NCBI RefSeq assembly: GCF_020164455.1
Contig: NZ_JAIQWW010000006.1
Location: 186,001 to 250,000 of the forward strand
Source of the DNA: Phyllobacterium chamaecytisi
GTDB lineage: Bacteria > Pseudomonadota > Alphaproteobacteria > Rhizobiales > Rhizobiaceae
Length of the DNA: 64,000 bases
Reading direction: 5' to 3'
The translations under genes were made by a program, and so were the position numbers. The number at the start of each line of letters is the position of its first letter. Position 1 is the stretch's first letter. The notes under the pieces were generated by a model. That model searched no databases, was not told the origin of the DNA, and was given only the letters and a program-made list of their open reading frames with translations. Below are positions 1-8,548 of this stretch, piece by piece.

Positions 1-1893
1 GTTGCCGTCATTGACTTGCTGATGCAGCTGATAATCACCCGGCAACTGCGCCACCGGCACGCCCTTGTGTGCAGCGACCATGAAGTCTTTCCATGCGATG
101 GCTGGCAGGGAGCCGCCGGTGATCTTCTTCGTCGGCTTGCCGTCATCATTGCCGAACCAGACGCCGGTCGTCAGGTTCGATGTGTAGCCGATGAACCAGG
201 CATCGCGGAAGTTCTGGCTAGTGCCGGTCTTGCCCGCCGCCGGCCAGCCGAATTTGGCTTTCGTCGCCGTCCCCGTATCGACTGTCTGGCGCAGCATGGC
301 ATTCATCATGCCGACGTTGCGCGGGTCGATGACACGGTCTGTAGCCGTGTTCTTGTGCTGGTACAGGACCTTGCCTTCATTGGTCGTCACGCGGCGGATG
401 ATATAGGGCGGCGCCCTGTAGCCGCCATTGGCAAACGGCACGAAAGAATCGGTCAGTTCCAGAAGTGTGACTTCCGACGTTCCAAGTGCCAGTGAAGCAT
501 TTGCCGTGAGGTTCGATTCGATGCCAAGGCGATGGGCTGTCGACACGACTGTCGTCGGGCCGACCTCCATCACAAGCTGCGCCGAAACCGAATTCAGCGA
601 GCGCGCCAGGGCTTCAGCCAAGGTGACCTTGCCGAAATATTTGCCGTTGAAGTTGCCGGGCGTCCAGTTGCCGATGCGGATGGGCGCGTCGTTGCGTACG
701 GATTCGGGTGTGAACCCTTGCTCGAGCGCGGATAGATAGACAAACGGCTTGAACGCCGAGCCCGGTTGACGCTTGGCCTCGCTGGCACGATCGAACTGGC
801 TGTTGGCATAATCATAGCCGCCGACCAGCGCCCGCACCGCGCCCGTACCATCCACCGAAACCAGCGCACCCTGCGAGACGTTGAGTTTCTCGCCATTCTT
901 GCTGATCAGATCGCGGATCGACGCCTCGCCGAGCTTTTGCAGCCCGAGATCGACAGTGGTGTCGACGATCATATCGCTGCGGACGTCGCCGATCAGATCC
1001 GGCAGGTCTTCCATGACCCGGTCGGCAACATATTGCTCCGAACCGCTCCAATAGGAGGCGGCGCGGGTTGCCGGCTGTTTCATGGCGAAGTTGAGTTCCT
1101 TGTCGCCGATCATGCCCTGTTCGCGCATGGCCGCGAGCACAAGCTGCGACCGTTCACGCGCGGCTTTCGGATCACGCGCAGGCGACAGGCGCGATGGTGC
1201 CTTCAACAGCCCGGCGATCAATGCGGCTTCCGGCAAGGTCACTTCCTTGGCCGATTTGTTGAAGTAACGCCGGGAGGCTGCGGCAACGCCATAGGAACCG
1301 GAACCAAGATAAACCCGGTTCAGATACATTTCGAGAATTTGATCCTTGGTGTATTTCTGCTCGAGCCAGAGGGCGAGCATGACTTCCTGCACCTTGCGTT
1401 CGATGGTGCGGTCCGGCGTCAGGAAAAGGTTCTTGGCCAGCTGCTGGGTGATGGTCGAGCCGCCCTGGACAAGCCGTCCGGACATGACATTGGCAACCAT
1501 GGCACGCGTGAAGCCGATCGGATCAACGCCAAAATGCGAATAGAACCGGCGATCCTCGATGGCGACGACAGCTTCCGGCAGATAGGGCGACATATCATGC
1601 AGACTGATCGCCTCGCCGCCCGAAGCGCCGCGATTGGCGATCAGATCACCCTCGACCGAAACGATCTTGACGTTGGGCGGACGATCGGGAATGGCCCATG
1701 TGGTCGTCTGCGGCATCTTTGCGGCGAAATAAATGACCGTGCCCGCCAAGGCTATGCCGCCCCAGATGCACAGAACGAATAACCAATAGACCAGACGGCG
1801 CAGCGCACCGAAAAACCCGCCTCCGCTGCGGACGCGACGCGATTTGCCTCGTTGCGATTTAGCCGGTTTGCGTGCCGTCTTGCGTTTTGCCAC
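1..1893 (-). CDS. Penicillin-binding protein 1A family, bifunctional transglycosylase/transpeptidase (3' end outside window)
   Basis: Class A penicillin-binding protein that polymerises and cross-links peptidoglycan at the periplasmic face of the inner membrane. From a GTG at 1893, the first 630 or so residues are visible. A Lys/Arg-rich cytoplasmic tail is followed by one membrane segment near residues 35-55. The glycosyltransferase domain has the catalytic Glu at about residue 113 (motif EDRRFYSHFG) and the STITQQLAKN motif. The transpeptidase domain has the Ser nucleophile at about 379 (GSAFK), an SLN triad and KTGT at about 555. The GTG start is preferred because GGAGG lies 8 bases upstream; an in-frame ATG at 1992 would add 33 residues. 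The C-terminus is cut at the window edge. The opposite strand is open over much of the gene, but those reading frames are shadows. Confidence 0.93.
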   Translation of the reverse strand, partial: MAKRKTARKPAKSQRGKSRRVRSGGGFFGALRRLVYWLFVLCIWGGIALAGTVIYFAAKMPQTTTWAIPDRPPNVKIVSVEGDLIANRGASGGEAISLHDMSPYLPEAVVAIEDRRFYSHFGVDPIGFTRAMVANVMSGRLVQGGSTITQQLAKNLFLTPDRTIERKVQEVMLALWLEQKYTKDQILEMYLNRVYLGSGSYGVAAASRRYFNKSAKEVTLPEAALIAGLLKAPSRLSPARDPKAARERSQLVLAAMREQGMIGDKELNFAMKQPATRAASYWSGSEQYVADRVMEDLPDLIGDVRSDMIVDTTVDLGLQKLGEASIRDLISKNGEKLNVSQGALVSVDGTGAVRALVGGYDYANSQFDRASEAKRQPGSAFKPFVYLSALEQGFTPESVRNDAPIRIGNWTPGNFNGKYFGKVTLAEALARSLNSVSAQLVMEVGPTTVVSTAHRLGIESNLTANASLALGTSEVTLLELTDSFVPFANGGYRAPPYIIRRVTTNEGKVLYQHKNTATDRVIDPRNVGMMNAMLRQTVDTGTATKAKFGWPAAGKTGTSQNFRDAWFIGYTSNLTTGVWFGNDDGKPTKKITGGSLPAIAWKDFMVAAHKGVPVAQLPGDYQLHQQVNDGN

Positions 1894-2170
1894 AGGCCTG
1901 TCCTCCGGATCTGCGCGCAAATCATCGCCCGAACGGCGGTCCGTACCGAACCCCGGCTCAATGCGCTGTCTGCCCTTGTCGCGTGATGCCATTGATGAGA
2001 AGTCCCGCCCCGATGAGCCCGAATAGTTGCAAGCGCCCCGTTGCAGGGTAAATGCGGCGATTTAAGGTGCGGTTAAGACCGGACTTGCGATTTGGATCGA
2101 GGACTATCGCGCGATTGAGAAACCGGCCAACCGGGGTTAGTCTGACACGTGCAATCTCACGGAGTACATT

Positions 2171-2347
2171 ATGCGTTTTGTCGTTTTTGCAGGCTTGGTG
2201 GTGATTTTGAGCGGTTGTGGCGGTGGCGCGTTCCAGAGGCTCAATCCAAACCCTGACGCGGAAGCGCAATATCGCCTCGGCGGCTGTCAGCTGCGTGGAC
2301 ATGGCGTTTGCAAGGACCTGCAGGAATCCTCTGTTCCCAGCCAATAA
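2171..2347 (+). CDS. Small lipoprotein, 58 residues, unknown function
   Basis: A short ORF beginning ATG after GGAG at a normal distance. The protein starts with Met-Arg-Phe, a short hydrophobic stretch and the lipobox LSGC at residues 13-16, so it should be cleaved by signal peptidase II and lipidated on Cys16. The mature part is about 43 residues with two further Cys (residues 39 and 47). It has no recognised family. It is transcribed divergently from the penicillin-binding protein, which may suggest an envelope role, but that is inference. The signal peptide and lipobox argue that it is a real gene despite its size. Confidence 0.7.
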   Translation: MRFVVFAGLVVILSGCGGGAFQRLNPNPDAEAQYRLGGCQLRGHGVCKDLQESSVPSQ

Positions 2348-2410
2348 ACGTAATAATTTCGGGGATTTCGCATAAAAATTATCGCGCGCGTAAAATATTA
2401 TTTTGCGGCC

Positions 2411-2439
2411 CTTGAAAACTTGCCCGGGTGGTTCTACTT
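2411..2439 (+). promoter_or_regulatory. Promoter of the candidate sRNA
   Basis: CTTGAA at 2411-2416, a 17-base spacer and CTACTT at 2434-2439 match the alphaproteobacterial housekeeping pattern CTTGAC-N17-CTATAT well. It would start transcription near 2446, just before the hairpins of the candidate sRNA. Confidence 0.6.
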
Positions 2440-2445
2440 TAATCC

Positions 2446-2545
2446 TTGCGTAACGAGTGGTTCTCCTCCCATTTTCACTCGTTGCGTGTTCCCCTCTGGA
2501 CGCTTTAGCGTTCACAATTCGCCGGGCTTCTGCCCGGCTTTTTTG
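2446..2545 (+). ncRNA. Candidate trans-acting sRNA with anti-Shine-Dalgarno loops (alpha-r14/NfeR1-like)
   Basis: About 100 nt between a promoter-like pair of boxes and a strong terminator. Three hairpins can be drawn. The first is an 8-bp stem (2452-2459 with 2476-2483) whose 16-nt loop carries CTCCTCCC. The second is a 4-bp stem (2484-2487 with 2500-2503) with a CCCCTC loop. The third is the terminator at 2521-2544. Hairpins displaying CCUCC-type anti-SD loops followed by a terminator are the hallmark of the alpha-r14 family (Smr14C/NfeR1) of Rhizobiales, which base-pair with ribosome binding sites of transporter mRNAs with Hfq. Family membership is inferred from architecture only. An overlapping GTG reading frame from 2457 is better read as the upstream part of the acyltransferase frame. 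Confidence 0.62.
2521..2544 (+). terminator. Rho-independent terminator of the candidate sRNA
   Basis: A 7-bp GC-only stem (gccgggc / gcccggc) with a TTCT loop, followed directly by six T. It is a textbook intrinsic terminator and the 3' end of the candidate sRNA. Confidence 0.9.
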
Positions 2546-2639
2546 TTTCTTCGATTTCGCTCTGTTATCACCCGAATTTTACTTTCCCTTCTCAATTTTC
2601 GCGTATCAAAGGGAAATGGGTTCTGGGGTACAAAAAGTT

Positions 2640-3755
2640 ATGAGCACGGGTGAAAAAGCGCGCGTCGATTGGGTCGACATCGCCAAGGGTATCTGCATCA
2701 TCTTTGTCGTGATGATGCATTCGGTGCTTGGCGTCGAGAACGAAGCCGGTGCGCGCGGCTGGATGCACCCTGTCGTTGCTTTCGCCCAGCCTTTCCGCAT
2801 GCCGGATTTCTTCATGATCTCGGGTTTGTTTCTTGGCCTTGTCATCGACCGCTCGTGGTTGCGCTATGCCGATCGCAAGATCGTGCACTTCGCCTATTTC
2901 TACGTGCTTTGGCTGACCATCCAGTTCCTGTTCAAGGCGCCGGGCATCGTGGCGGAGAACGGTACAGGGGGAGCGTTATCCGCCTATCTGCTAGCCTTCA
3001 TCCAGCCATTCGGCACGTTGTGGTTCATCTATCTCCTGCCGGTTTTCTTTGTCGTCACGCGCCTCGTCAAAGGCGTCAATGTCTGGCTGGTCCTGCTGAT
3101 CGCTGCCGTGCTCGAAACATTGCCGATCCATACAGGCTGGCTGGTGGTCGATGAATTCTGCAGCCGTTTCGTTTATTTCTTCGCTGGCTATGCATTTGCG
3201 CCGGCGATATTCCGCCTAGCCGAATGGCTGCGGCAGCGGCCCGTTACCGCCCTCCTCATCCTTGGCGTATGGGCATTGATCAATGGCTTGCTGGTGTTCA
3301 CGCCCGCTTCCGAGGCTTTCGCCGCCTGGATACCCGCGGAGGCCTATACGTCGGGCGGACTCGGCGGGTGGGCTAACGTGCCGCTGATCTCACTTGCGGC
3401 TGGAGGTGCCGGAGCGCTGGCGATCGTGTCCGTTTCCGCGCTGATTGCCCACATGGCGCAGTCGTGGGAAGCCGTCGTGAAACCGCTGCGCTGGCTCGGA
3501 GCGCATTCGATCGTTGTTTATCTCGCCTTCTTTCTGCCGATGGCGCTGGCTCGTACCATTCTCCTGAAGAGCGGCATTATCACCGATATAGGAACGATCT
3601 CGCTTCTGACCGTCATCTGCGGCGTGATCGGTCCAGTGGTTCTCTATTTGCTGATCCAGTGGAGCGGCTATGGCCAGTTTCTGTTCAAGCGGCCGCAATG
3701 GGCCCATATCGATCGGGCTCCGGCTCCAAGAGGGGCGCTGGCTTCAGCTGAATAA
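2640..3755 (+). CDS. Acyltransferase 3 family membrane protein
   Basis: Integral membrane acyltransferase of the Acyltransferase_3 (OafA/NodX-like) fold, 371 residues. These enzymes O-acylate sugars or polysaccharides using cytoplasmic acyl-CoA. The family signature is at the N-terminus: RVDWVDIAKG then a hydrophobic helix with a conserved His (MMHSV, about residue 27), then FRMPDFFMISG. About ten hydrophobic segments follow. The start at 2640 places the family core right at the N-terminus; in-frame starts further upstream (2616, or a GTG at 2457 inside the sRNA) would add residues unlike the family. It ends exactly where the convergent RNase D gene ends. The substrate is not predictable. Confidence 0.85.
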   Translation: MSTGEKARVDWVDIAKGICIIFVVMMHSVLGVENEAGARGWMHPVVAFAQPFRMPDFFMISGLFLGLVIDRSWLRYADRKIVHFAYFYVLWLTIQFLFKAPGIVAENGTGGALSAYLLAFIQPFGTLWFIYLLPVFFVVTRLVKGVNVWLVLLIAAVLETLPIHTGWLVVDEFCSRFVYFFAGYAFAPAIFRLAEWLRQRPVTALLILGVWALINGLLVFTPASEAFAAWIPAEAYTSGGLGGWANVPLISLAAGGAGALAIVSVSALIAHMAQSWEAVVKPLRWLGAHSIVVYLAFFLPMALARTILLKSGIITDIGTISLLTVICGVIGPVVLYLLIQWSGYGQFLFKRPQWAHIDRAPAPRGALASAE

Positions 3756-4373
3756 TTAGCTGTGGGCGAAGATATCCTGCTCGTCCCATCCCATCAGATC
3801 GAGCCTGGAGCGGGTTGGCAAGAACTCGAAACAAGCGGCCGCTTCCTCGGAACGCCCATCGCGAATGAGCCGCTGCTGCAGGATCGTGCGCAAGCGGTGC
3901 AGATAGAGTACATCTGAAGCGGCATATTCAAGCTGCGCCTGCGACAGGTCGGGGGCGCCCCAATCCGATGATTGCTGCTGCTTGGAGAGATTGACTTCCA
4001 AAAGCTCGCTGCAGAGATCCTTCAGGCCATGGCGGTCCGTGTATGTCCGCACCAGACGCGAGGCGATCTTCGTACAGAACACCGGCTTCGGCATGACCCC
4101 AAAAGCGTGGAAAAGCACAGCCAGATCAAATCGTCCGAAATGAAAAATCTTGGTGATGGCGTCATCGCCAAGCAATTTGACGAGATTGGGCGCCGCCGTC
4201 TGACCCTTGTCGATCTGGATAACATCCGCCGAACCATTGCCCGGTGATATTTGCACGACACAGAGCCGGTCGCGATGCGGATTGAGCCCGAGCGTTTCGG
4301 TGTCGATGGCGACGGCATCGACCTGGTAGTGCTTGAGGTCGGGCAGATCATTGCGGTGAAAGCGGATTGTCAT
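3756..4373 (-). CDS. rnd: Ribonuclease D-type 3'-5' exonuclease (short form)
   Basis: A DEDDy-superfamily 3'-5' exoribonuclease, 205 residues. Exo I is DTETLGL (Asp24, Glu26). Exo II is HFGRFD (Asp83). Exo III is YAASD (Tyr150, Asp154). Together these are the four metal-binding acids and the Tyr of the DEDDy class. It lacks the C-terminal HRDC domains of E. coli RNase D, as is usual for the short alphaproteobacterial proteins, so the symbol rnd is used loosely. Likely role is 3' trimming of structured RNAs such as tRNA precursors. Its stop codon abuts that of the convergent acyltransferase gene. Confidence 0.88.
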   Translation of the reverse strand: MTIRFHRNDLPDLKHYQVDAVAIDTETLGLNPHRDRLCVVQISPGNGSADVIQIDKGQTAAPNLVKLLGDDAITKIFHFGRFDLAVLFHAFGVMPKPVFCTKIASRLVRTYTDRHGLKDLCSELLEVNLSKQQQSSDWGAPDLSQAQLEYAASDVLYLHRLRTILQQRLIRDGRSEEAAACFEFLPTRSRLDLMGWDEQDIFAHS

Positions 4374-4385
4374 CGTCGTTTCCTG

Positions 4386-5786
4386 TCACACTTTTCCTGG
4401 AATTGCCAAAGCGTCTAGTATGCGCGCCCAGGAGCGCTGACCCTTATGGAAAGAGGTCAGCTCATATTTCTCATTCGGTGAGTGGATGCGGTCATCCTCC
4501 AGCCCGAAGCCCACGAGCAGCGATTCCATGCCGAGCATACGCTGAAAATCCCCGACGATCGGAATTGATCCGCCCATGGCGATCAAAACGGCAGGCTTCG
4601 GCCACTCGTCGCTCAAAGCGTTCTTTGCCTTGCTCAGCAGCGGCGATTCGTAGGAAAGCTGAATTGCGGGCGACGCACCGTGCTCGTGGAACTCGACCGA
4701 GCAATCGGCAGGAACACGTTCGCGGACGAAGGCACGGAAAGCTTCGCGGATTTTCGCCGGATCCTGCTTGTGCACAAGCCGAAACGACACTTTGGCAGAG
4801 GCTTCGGCTGCGATCACGGTTTTGAAGCCCTTCCCCGTATAGCCGCCGGTGATGCCATTGAATTCGGCTGTCGGGCGAGCCCAGATCAGTTCGAGGAGCG
4901 AACGGCCCTTTTCTCCGGATGGTATCGAAAGGCCGACTGGCCCCAGGAAATTCTCCGGCGTGGCATCGAGCCCCTTCCACATCTGCAGTATCTGCGTCGG
5001 CGTTTCCTCAACGCCGTCATAGAAGCCAGGAATGGTCACCGCGCCATTCTCGTCGTGAATATCGGCAAGAATCTTGGTGAGGATGCGGATCGGATTGGCG
5101 GCAGCGCCACCAAACATGCCGGAATGAAGATCGCGATCCGCAGCCTTGATGACGATTTCTTCGCCGACAAGACCACGCAGACCAACCGAGATCGCCGGTG
5201 TCTCTCCGTCCCACATGCCCGTATCGCAGACGAGAGCAAAATCCGCCTTCAATTCGTCCCGGTGAGTGTCGAGAAACGGCTTCAGCGATGGCGAACCTGA
5301 TTCCTCTTCGCCTTCGAAGAGAATAGAAATCTTGACCGGCAACTTGCCATGCACTTGCTTGTAGGCGCGGCAAGCTTCGACGAACGTCATCAGCTGGCCC
5401 TTGTCGTCGGATGTGCCGCGACCCGTCAAGATCTTGCGGCCATTACCGACGTCCTTGATCGCCGGTTCGAAAGGATCGTGATCCCACAGATTGAGTGGAT
5501 CGACCGGCTGCACGTCGTAGTGGCCATAGAACAGTACATGGGGAGCGTCGGCGCCTGGACCTTCATGATGGCCGACGACCATGGGATGGCCGGGTGTGTC
5601 GCGGACGCTGGCTTCAAAGCCTATCGATTTCAGATCGGCAGCCAGCCATTCGGCAGCTTTGCGGCACTCGGATTTAAAGGCGGGATCGGTTGAGATGGAC
5701 TTGATTTTCAGGAGTTCGAAAAGTCGCTCCAGACTTTTGTCCAAATTATTATCGAGCGTATTCAACACAGGTTCGAGAGCTGACAT
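4386..5786 (-). CDS. M20 family metallopeptidase / dipeptidase
   Basis: A cytosolic zinc dipeptidase of the M20 (CNDP/PepV-like) family, 466 residues. Metal-binding motifs are visible: GHYDVQPV (His89, Asp91), TSDDKGQ (Asp127/128), EGEEESGS (about 158-165), the CDTGMW Asp and a terminal His in RIHSPNE. The lid/dimerisation domain follows HSGMFGG. The start at 5786 is chosen because AGGA precedes it by 8 bases; the frame is open further upstream without motifs. The last residues (AIPGKV) and stop lie in an 18-bp piece of the GCAATTCC repeat family, so the tail was remodelled by a repeat. The physiological substrate is unknown. Confidence 0.88.
   Translation of the reverse strand: MSALEPVLNTLDNNLDKSLERLFELLKIKSISTDPAFKSECRKAAEWLAADLKSIGFEASVRDTPGHPMVVGHHEGPGADAPHVLFYGHYDVQPVDPLNLWDHDPFEPAIKDVGNGRKILTGRGTSDDKGQLMTFVEACRAYKQVHGKLPVKISILFEGEEESGSPSLKPFLDTHRDELKADFALVCDTGMWDGETPAISVGLRGLVGEEIVIKAADRDLHSGMFGGAAANPIRILTKILADIHDENGAVTIPGFYDGVEETPTQILQMWKGLDATPENFLGPVGLSIPSGEKGRSLLELIWARPTAEFNGITGGYTGKGFKTVIAAEASAKVSFRLVHKQDPAKIREAFRAFVRERVPADCSVEFHEHGASPAIQLSYESPLLSKAKNALSDEWPKPAVLIAMGGSIPIVGDFQRMLGMESLLVGFGLEDDRIHSPNEKYELTSFHKGQRSWARILDALAIPGKV
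4389..4406. repeat. Partial GCAATTCC palindromic repeat at the dipeptidase stop
   Basis: The 18 bases match the right end of the longer copies at 16590-16634 and 20896-20939 (cacttttcctggaattgc). It encodes the last codons of the dipeptidase. Confidence 0.75.
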
Positions 5787-6122
5787 GCTATTTCCTGATT
5801 CTGGCCGGAATTCGTGAAGGGAGTTCTTCTTAGCGCATTTTGAATGCGGCGGCACATAAAATTGCTGCGTCCCATTGCGCAAAAGAAACGGAATTGGATA
5901 GCTTTGATCGAGCAGATCAGGAGCAGTGCGATGGATGTAACGCTAGTCGCCGCAACCCTGTTGGCCCGAAACGATCAATCAAACGAGATGCGGAGGCCGT
6001 CTTTGGAACACTACAGACCACGCATTGGAAAATGCGGGGCGCGCTCTTCACCCTTGGAACCTCATCAAATCGAGCGGGCAACCCGCAATGAGCCGCCCGC
6101 CGCACTGTAACGCATTCCCTCG
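5787..6122. other. Intergenic stretch without a recognised gene
   Basis: 336 bases between the dipeptidase start and the sulfatase stop. Short overlapping plus-strand frames exist (5840-6110) but have no ribosome binding site, no recognisable motifs and no conserved look. An imperfect GCGGGC/GCCCGC inverted repeat near 6075-6100 could end the sulfatase transcript, but it has no T-run. Confidence 0.5.
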
Positions 6123-7799
6123 TCAGTTCCCCGGCTTGTTCTTGATCGCAGCTTCGATCTGCCTCTTCACAGCGTCGAGGTTGAAGGACGCCGGGTCCTG
6201 CATCGGTGGGTAGTCAATCCCCGTCAGGGCCAGTTTACCAACCTCCTGCTGAACACTGACGAACCGCCAGAACTCGCGCGCAAAGAAGTCATTCATGTAG
6301 CCTCCACCGAGGTCATTGAGGCTCTGCTGGCCTATCGATGGTGTGCGCTCAAATGGGTCCTGACGGATATTGACCATGGTCGGCATGTCCGTTGTAACCT
6401 TTCCACCGGGCCATCCCTGCGGCTGTTGGTAGAACTGGAACTTGAAGTCGCCGATGCGAACTGCACCCAGTTGCGGGCCACCGAAGTAGAAAAATTCCTG
6501 GCGGGCGGACGGGCCCTTGCCCTGCAGCAGGTCTGTCTGGTTGTAGCCGTCGAGGTGGTTCTTGTAGGTGTTCTCGCCCAGCTTCACGCCCTTCAGAAGT
6601 TCGTCGGTGATGTTGGGTCTGCCAGCTGCGGCCGCGAGCGTGGGGAACCAATCGAGAGCCGAGAAAATACCATTCTCGACCGTGCCCGCCTTGACCTTGC
6701 CGGGCCAGCGGATGATCGCCGGGGCGCGGAAGCCGCCTTCCATCACGGTGCCCTTGGTGCCCTTGAACGGGGTCATGCCGCCGTCGGGCCAGGTAAATAC
6801 TTCAGCGCCATTATCGGTGGTGAAGACGACAATGGTGTTGTCGGTCGCACCCGCATCCTCAACACATTTCAGGACAGCGCCAACGCTGTCATCCAATTGT
6901 GCCATTCCGGCTTCTTCGAGACCGTAGTTGGTGTCGCTGTTCATCATCGCCTGGTACTTTGGCGACAGAAACGTCCAGACGTGCATGCGCGTCGTGTTGT
7001 GCCAGACAAAAAACGGCTTTCCGTCGGTCTTGGCCTTGTCCATGAAGTCGCACGAAGCCTTGACCAGCACTTCGTCGAACGTGCCCATGTCATATTTGGC
7101 CTTGGGGGTTACGTCGTGCATGTTGGGCACATTAGACATGTCGGGATAGGGTGCCAGCGGGCCCTCATCCACGATCTTCTGCTTGCCAACCTTGCCCCAA
7201 CGCGGCTGCTCGGTCGCATCGTCCGTGTCCGTCGCAAAACTATGCACCAGGTTGCGCGGGCCGACTTTGTCACGGTACGACTGGTCGTTCGGGAAGGAAT
7301 ACCAATAGGGATCAGACATCGCGTCGAGGTGATACAGATAGCCGAAGAACTCATCAAAGCCATGCAGCGTTGGCAGGAACTTGTTCAGATCGCCGAGATG
7401 GTTCTTGCCGAACTGACCCGTGGCATAGCCCTCGGTTTTGAGCGCGGCTGCGATGGTTGCGGCCTTGTCCGGCATGCCGACGTTTGCGCCAGCCTGACCG
7501 ACGGTCGTCAGGCCTGTGCGCAACGGGATTTCACCCGTGATGAAACTCGCCCGGCCCGCCGTACAACTCGCCTCGGCATAATAGTCGGTGAACATCATGC
7601 CATCAGACGCCAGCTTGTCGAGGTTTGGCGTTTTCCCAGACATTATCCCCCGATGGTAGGCACCGATATTGAACCAACCAACATCGTCACCCATGATGAC
7701 GAGGATATTGGGTTTCTTGTCTTGAGCTTGCGCCCCAGCGATAGCGCTGGATGCCAGTGCAACAGCTAGCGCCAAGCATTTCAGGCTTCTCTTAATCAT
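6123..7799 (-). CDS. Exported arylsulfatase (formylglycine-dependent sulfatase)
   Basis: Hydrolyses sulfate esters, presumably in the periplasm for sulfur scavenging. It has 558 residues from ATG 7799, preceded by GGAGG ten bases upstream. A Sec signal peptide (Lys/Arg start, hydrophobic core, cleavage near AQA-QD at about residue 25) is clear. Metal ligands GDDVGW lie near residues 37-42. The sulfatase signature CTAGR puts the formylglycine Cys at residue 79; the Cys-type needs a formylglycine-generating enzyme, which is not in this window. Further family motifs are TTDNGAE and GGFRAPAIIRWPG. It stands alone on its strand and the natural substrate is unknown. Confidence 0.93.
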   Translation of the reverse strand: MIKRSLKCLALAVALASSAIAGAQAQDKKPNILVIMGDDVGWFNIGAYHRGIMSGKTPNLDKLASDGMMFTDYYAEASCTAGRASFITGEIPLRTGLTTVGQAGANVGMPDKAATIAAALKTEGYATGQFGKNHLGDLNKFLPTLHGFDEFFGYLYHLDAMSDPYWYSFPNDQSYRDKVGPRNLVHSFATDTDDATEQPRWGKVGKQKIVDEGPLAPYPDMSNVPNMHDVTPKAKYDMGTFDEVLVKASCDFMDKAKTDGKPFFVWHNTTRMHVWTFLSPKYQAMMNSDTNYGLEEAGMAQLDDSVGAVLKCVEDAGATDNTIVVFTTDNGAEVFTWPDGGMTPFKGTKGTVMEGGFRAPAIIRWPGKVKAGTVENGIFSALDWFPTLAAAAGRPNITDELLKGVKLGENTYKNHLDGYNQTDLLQGKGPSARQEFFYFGGPQLGAVRIGDFKFQFYQQPQGWPGGKVTTDMPTMVNIRQDPFERTPSIGQQSLNDLGGGYMNDFFAREFWRFVSVQQEVGKLALTGIDYPPMQDPASFNLDAVKRQIEAAIKNKPGN

Positions 7800-8548
7800 G
7801 ACCGCTCTCCTCCGTTTTGTGGCCTGTGCGGCGGCCGGAACAGACATAATGCGAGATGGGCTAGACTGATGGGGTATAAAACATTCGCTCTCAAAAACGT
7901 CGCTGAACCAAGAAAAATTGGCGGCGTTTAGCCTCTATCTCGGCAGGGCACAGTTCCTATGAATATGCCATCTATAACGCTCAGCTCTCCGGGCTGGGTG
8001 CTGGTGGCTGCGATAGCATCTAAGGATATTGGATAGCGGTAAAGTACGTAACCGTAACATTCGTCCGCGAACCGAAAAATACTTGGTTTTAAACTGGAAA
8101 CGTCAAGTAGTCGAAGTTCGCCAAATAGCATTCAAATTTGCAAGATCCTAAAACAATCAACGCAAGGTCATTATTTTTCAGCCACATAGAACCTGGTTGG
8201 TTGTCTTTGCTACCCAATGCCCAAAAGAAATGGCCGCCGTGGCGGGGGGACCACAGGCGACCAGATCACTACACTCACTTTGCGGTCAACCCTGGAGAGG
8301 GGGATGAGGCTGGCCGCAAGTCCGGTGTTAGGCGGGGGACGAGCCTTATAAACCGGACATCGATCTAACGTCGACAAGTATGGATTTGGGGGGCAAACCG
8401 TGGCAATTCAAGGGCACAAGAGATTACATATTTGTAACAAAGGTGTGATGCGCAAATGTCAGGATGATTATGTTTCCAAGGGTAGTTTCCGCGAAACCGA
8501 AAGACACCGCATTCCCTTTTTCCCGATCATCATTTAATCGTAGGCGCC
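7800..8548. other. Long intergenic region between the sulfatase and polA
   Basis: About 750 bases, more AT-rich than its surroundings, separating two divergent genes. Two short frames (7928-8131 minus, 8138-8368 plus) have no ribosome binding site or motif and are not called. No tRNA or known RNA was recognised. A TTACA/TGTAA inverted repeat sits at about 8426-8440 and a TTTCCGCGAAA hairpin at about 8487-8497, either of which could belong to polA leader control. polA itself has only a weak AGG before its ATG. Confidence 0.5.

Noticed and set aside
766-1782. 338-codon plus-strand frame in the penicillin-binding protein gene
   Set aside because: The minus strand carries all transglycosylase and transpeptidase motifs.
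6426-7769. 447-codon plus-strand frame opposite the sulfatase
   Set aside because: The sulfatase signature and signal peptide are on the minus strand; this frame has neither.
7928-8368. Two short frames in the sulfatase-polA spacer
   Set aside because: No ribosome binding site, no family resemblance and no clear codon bias.
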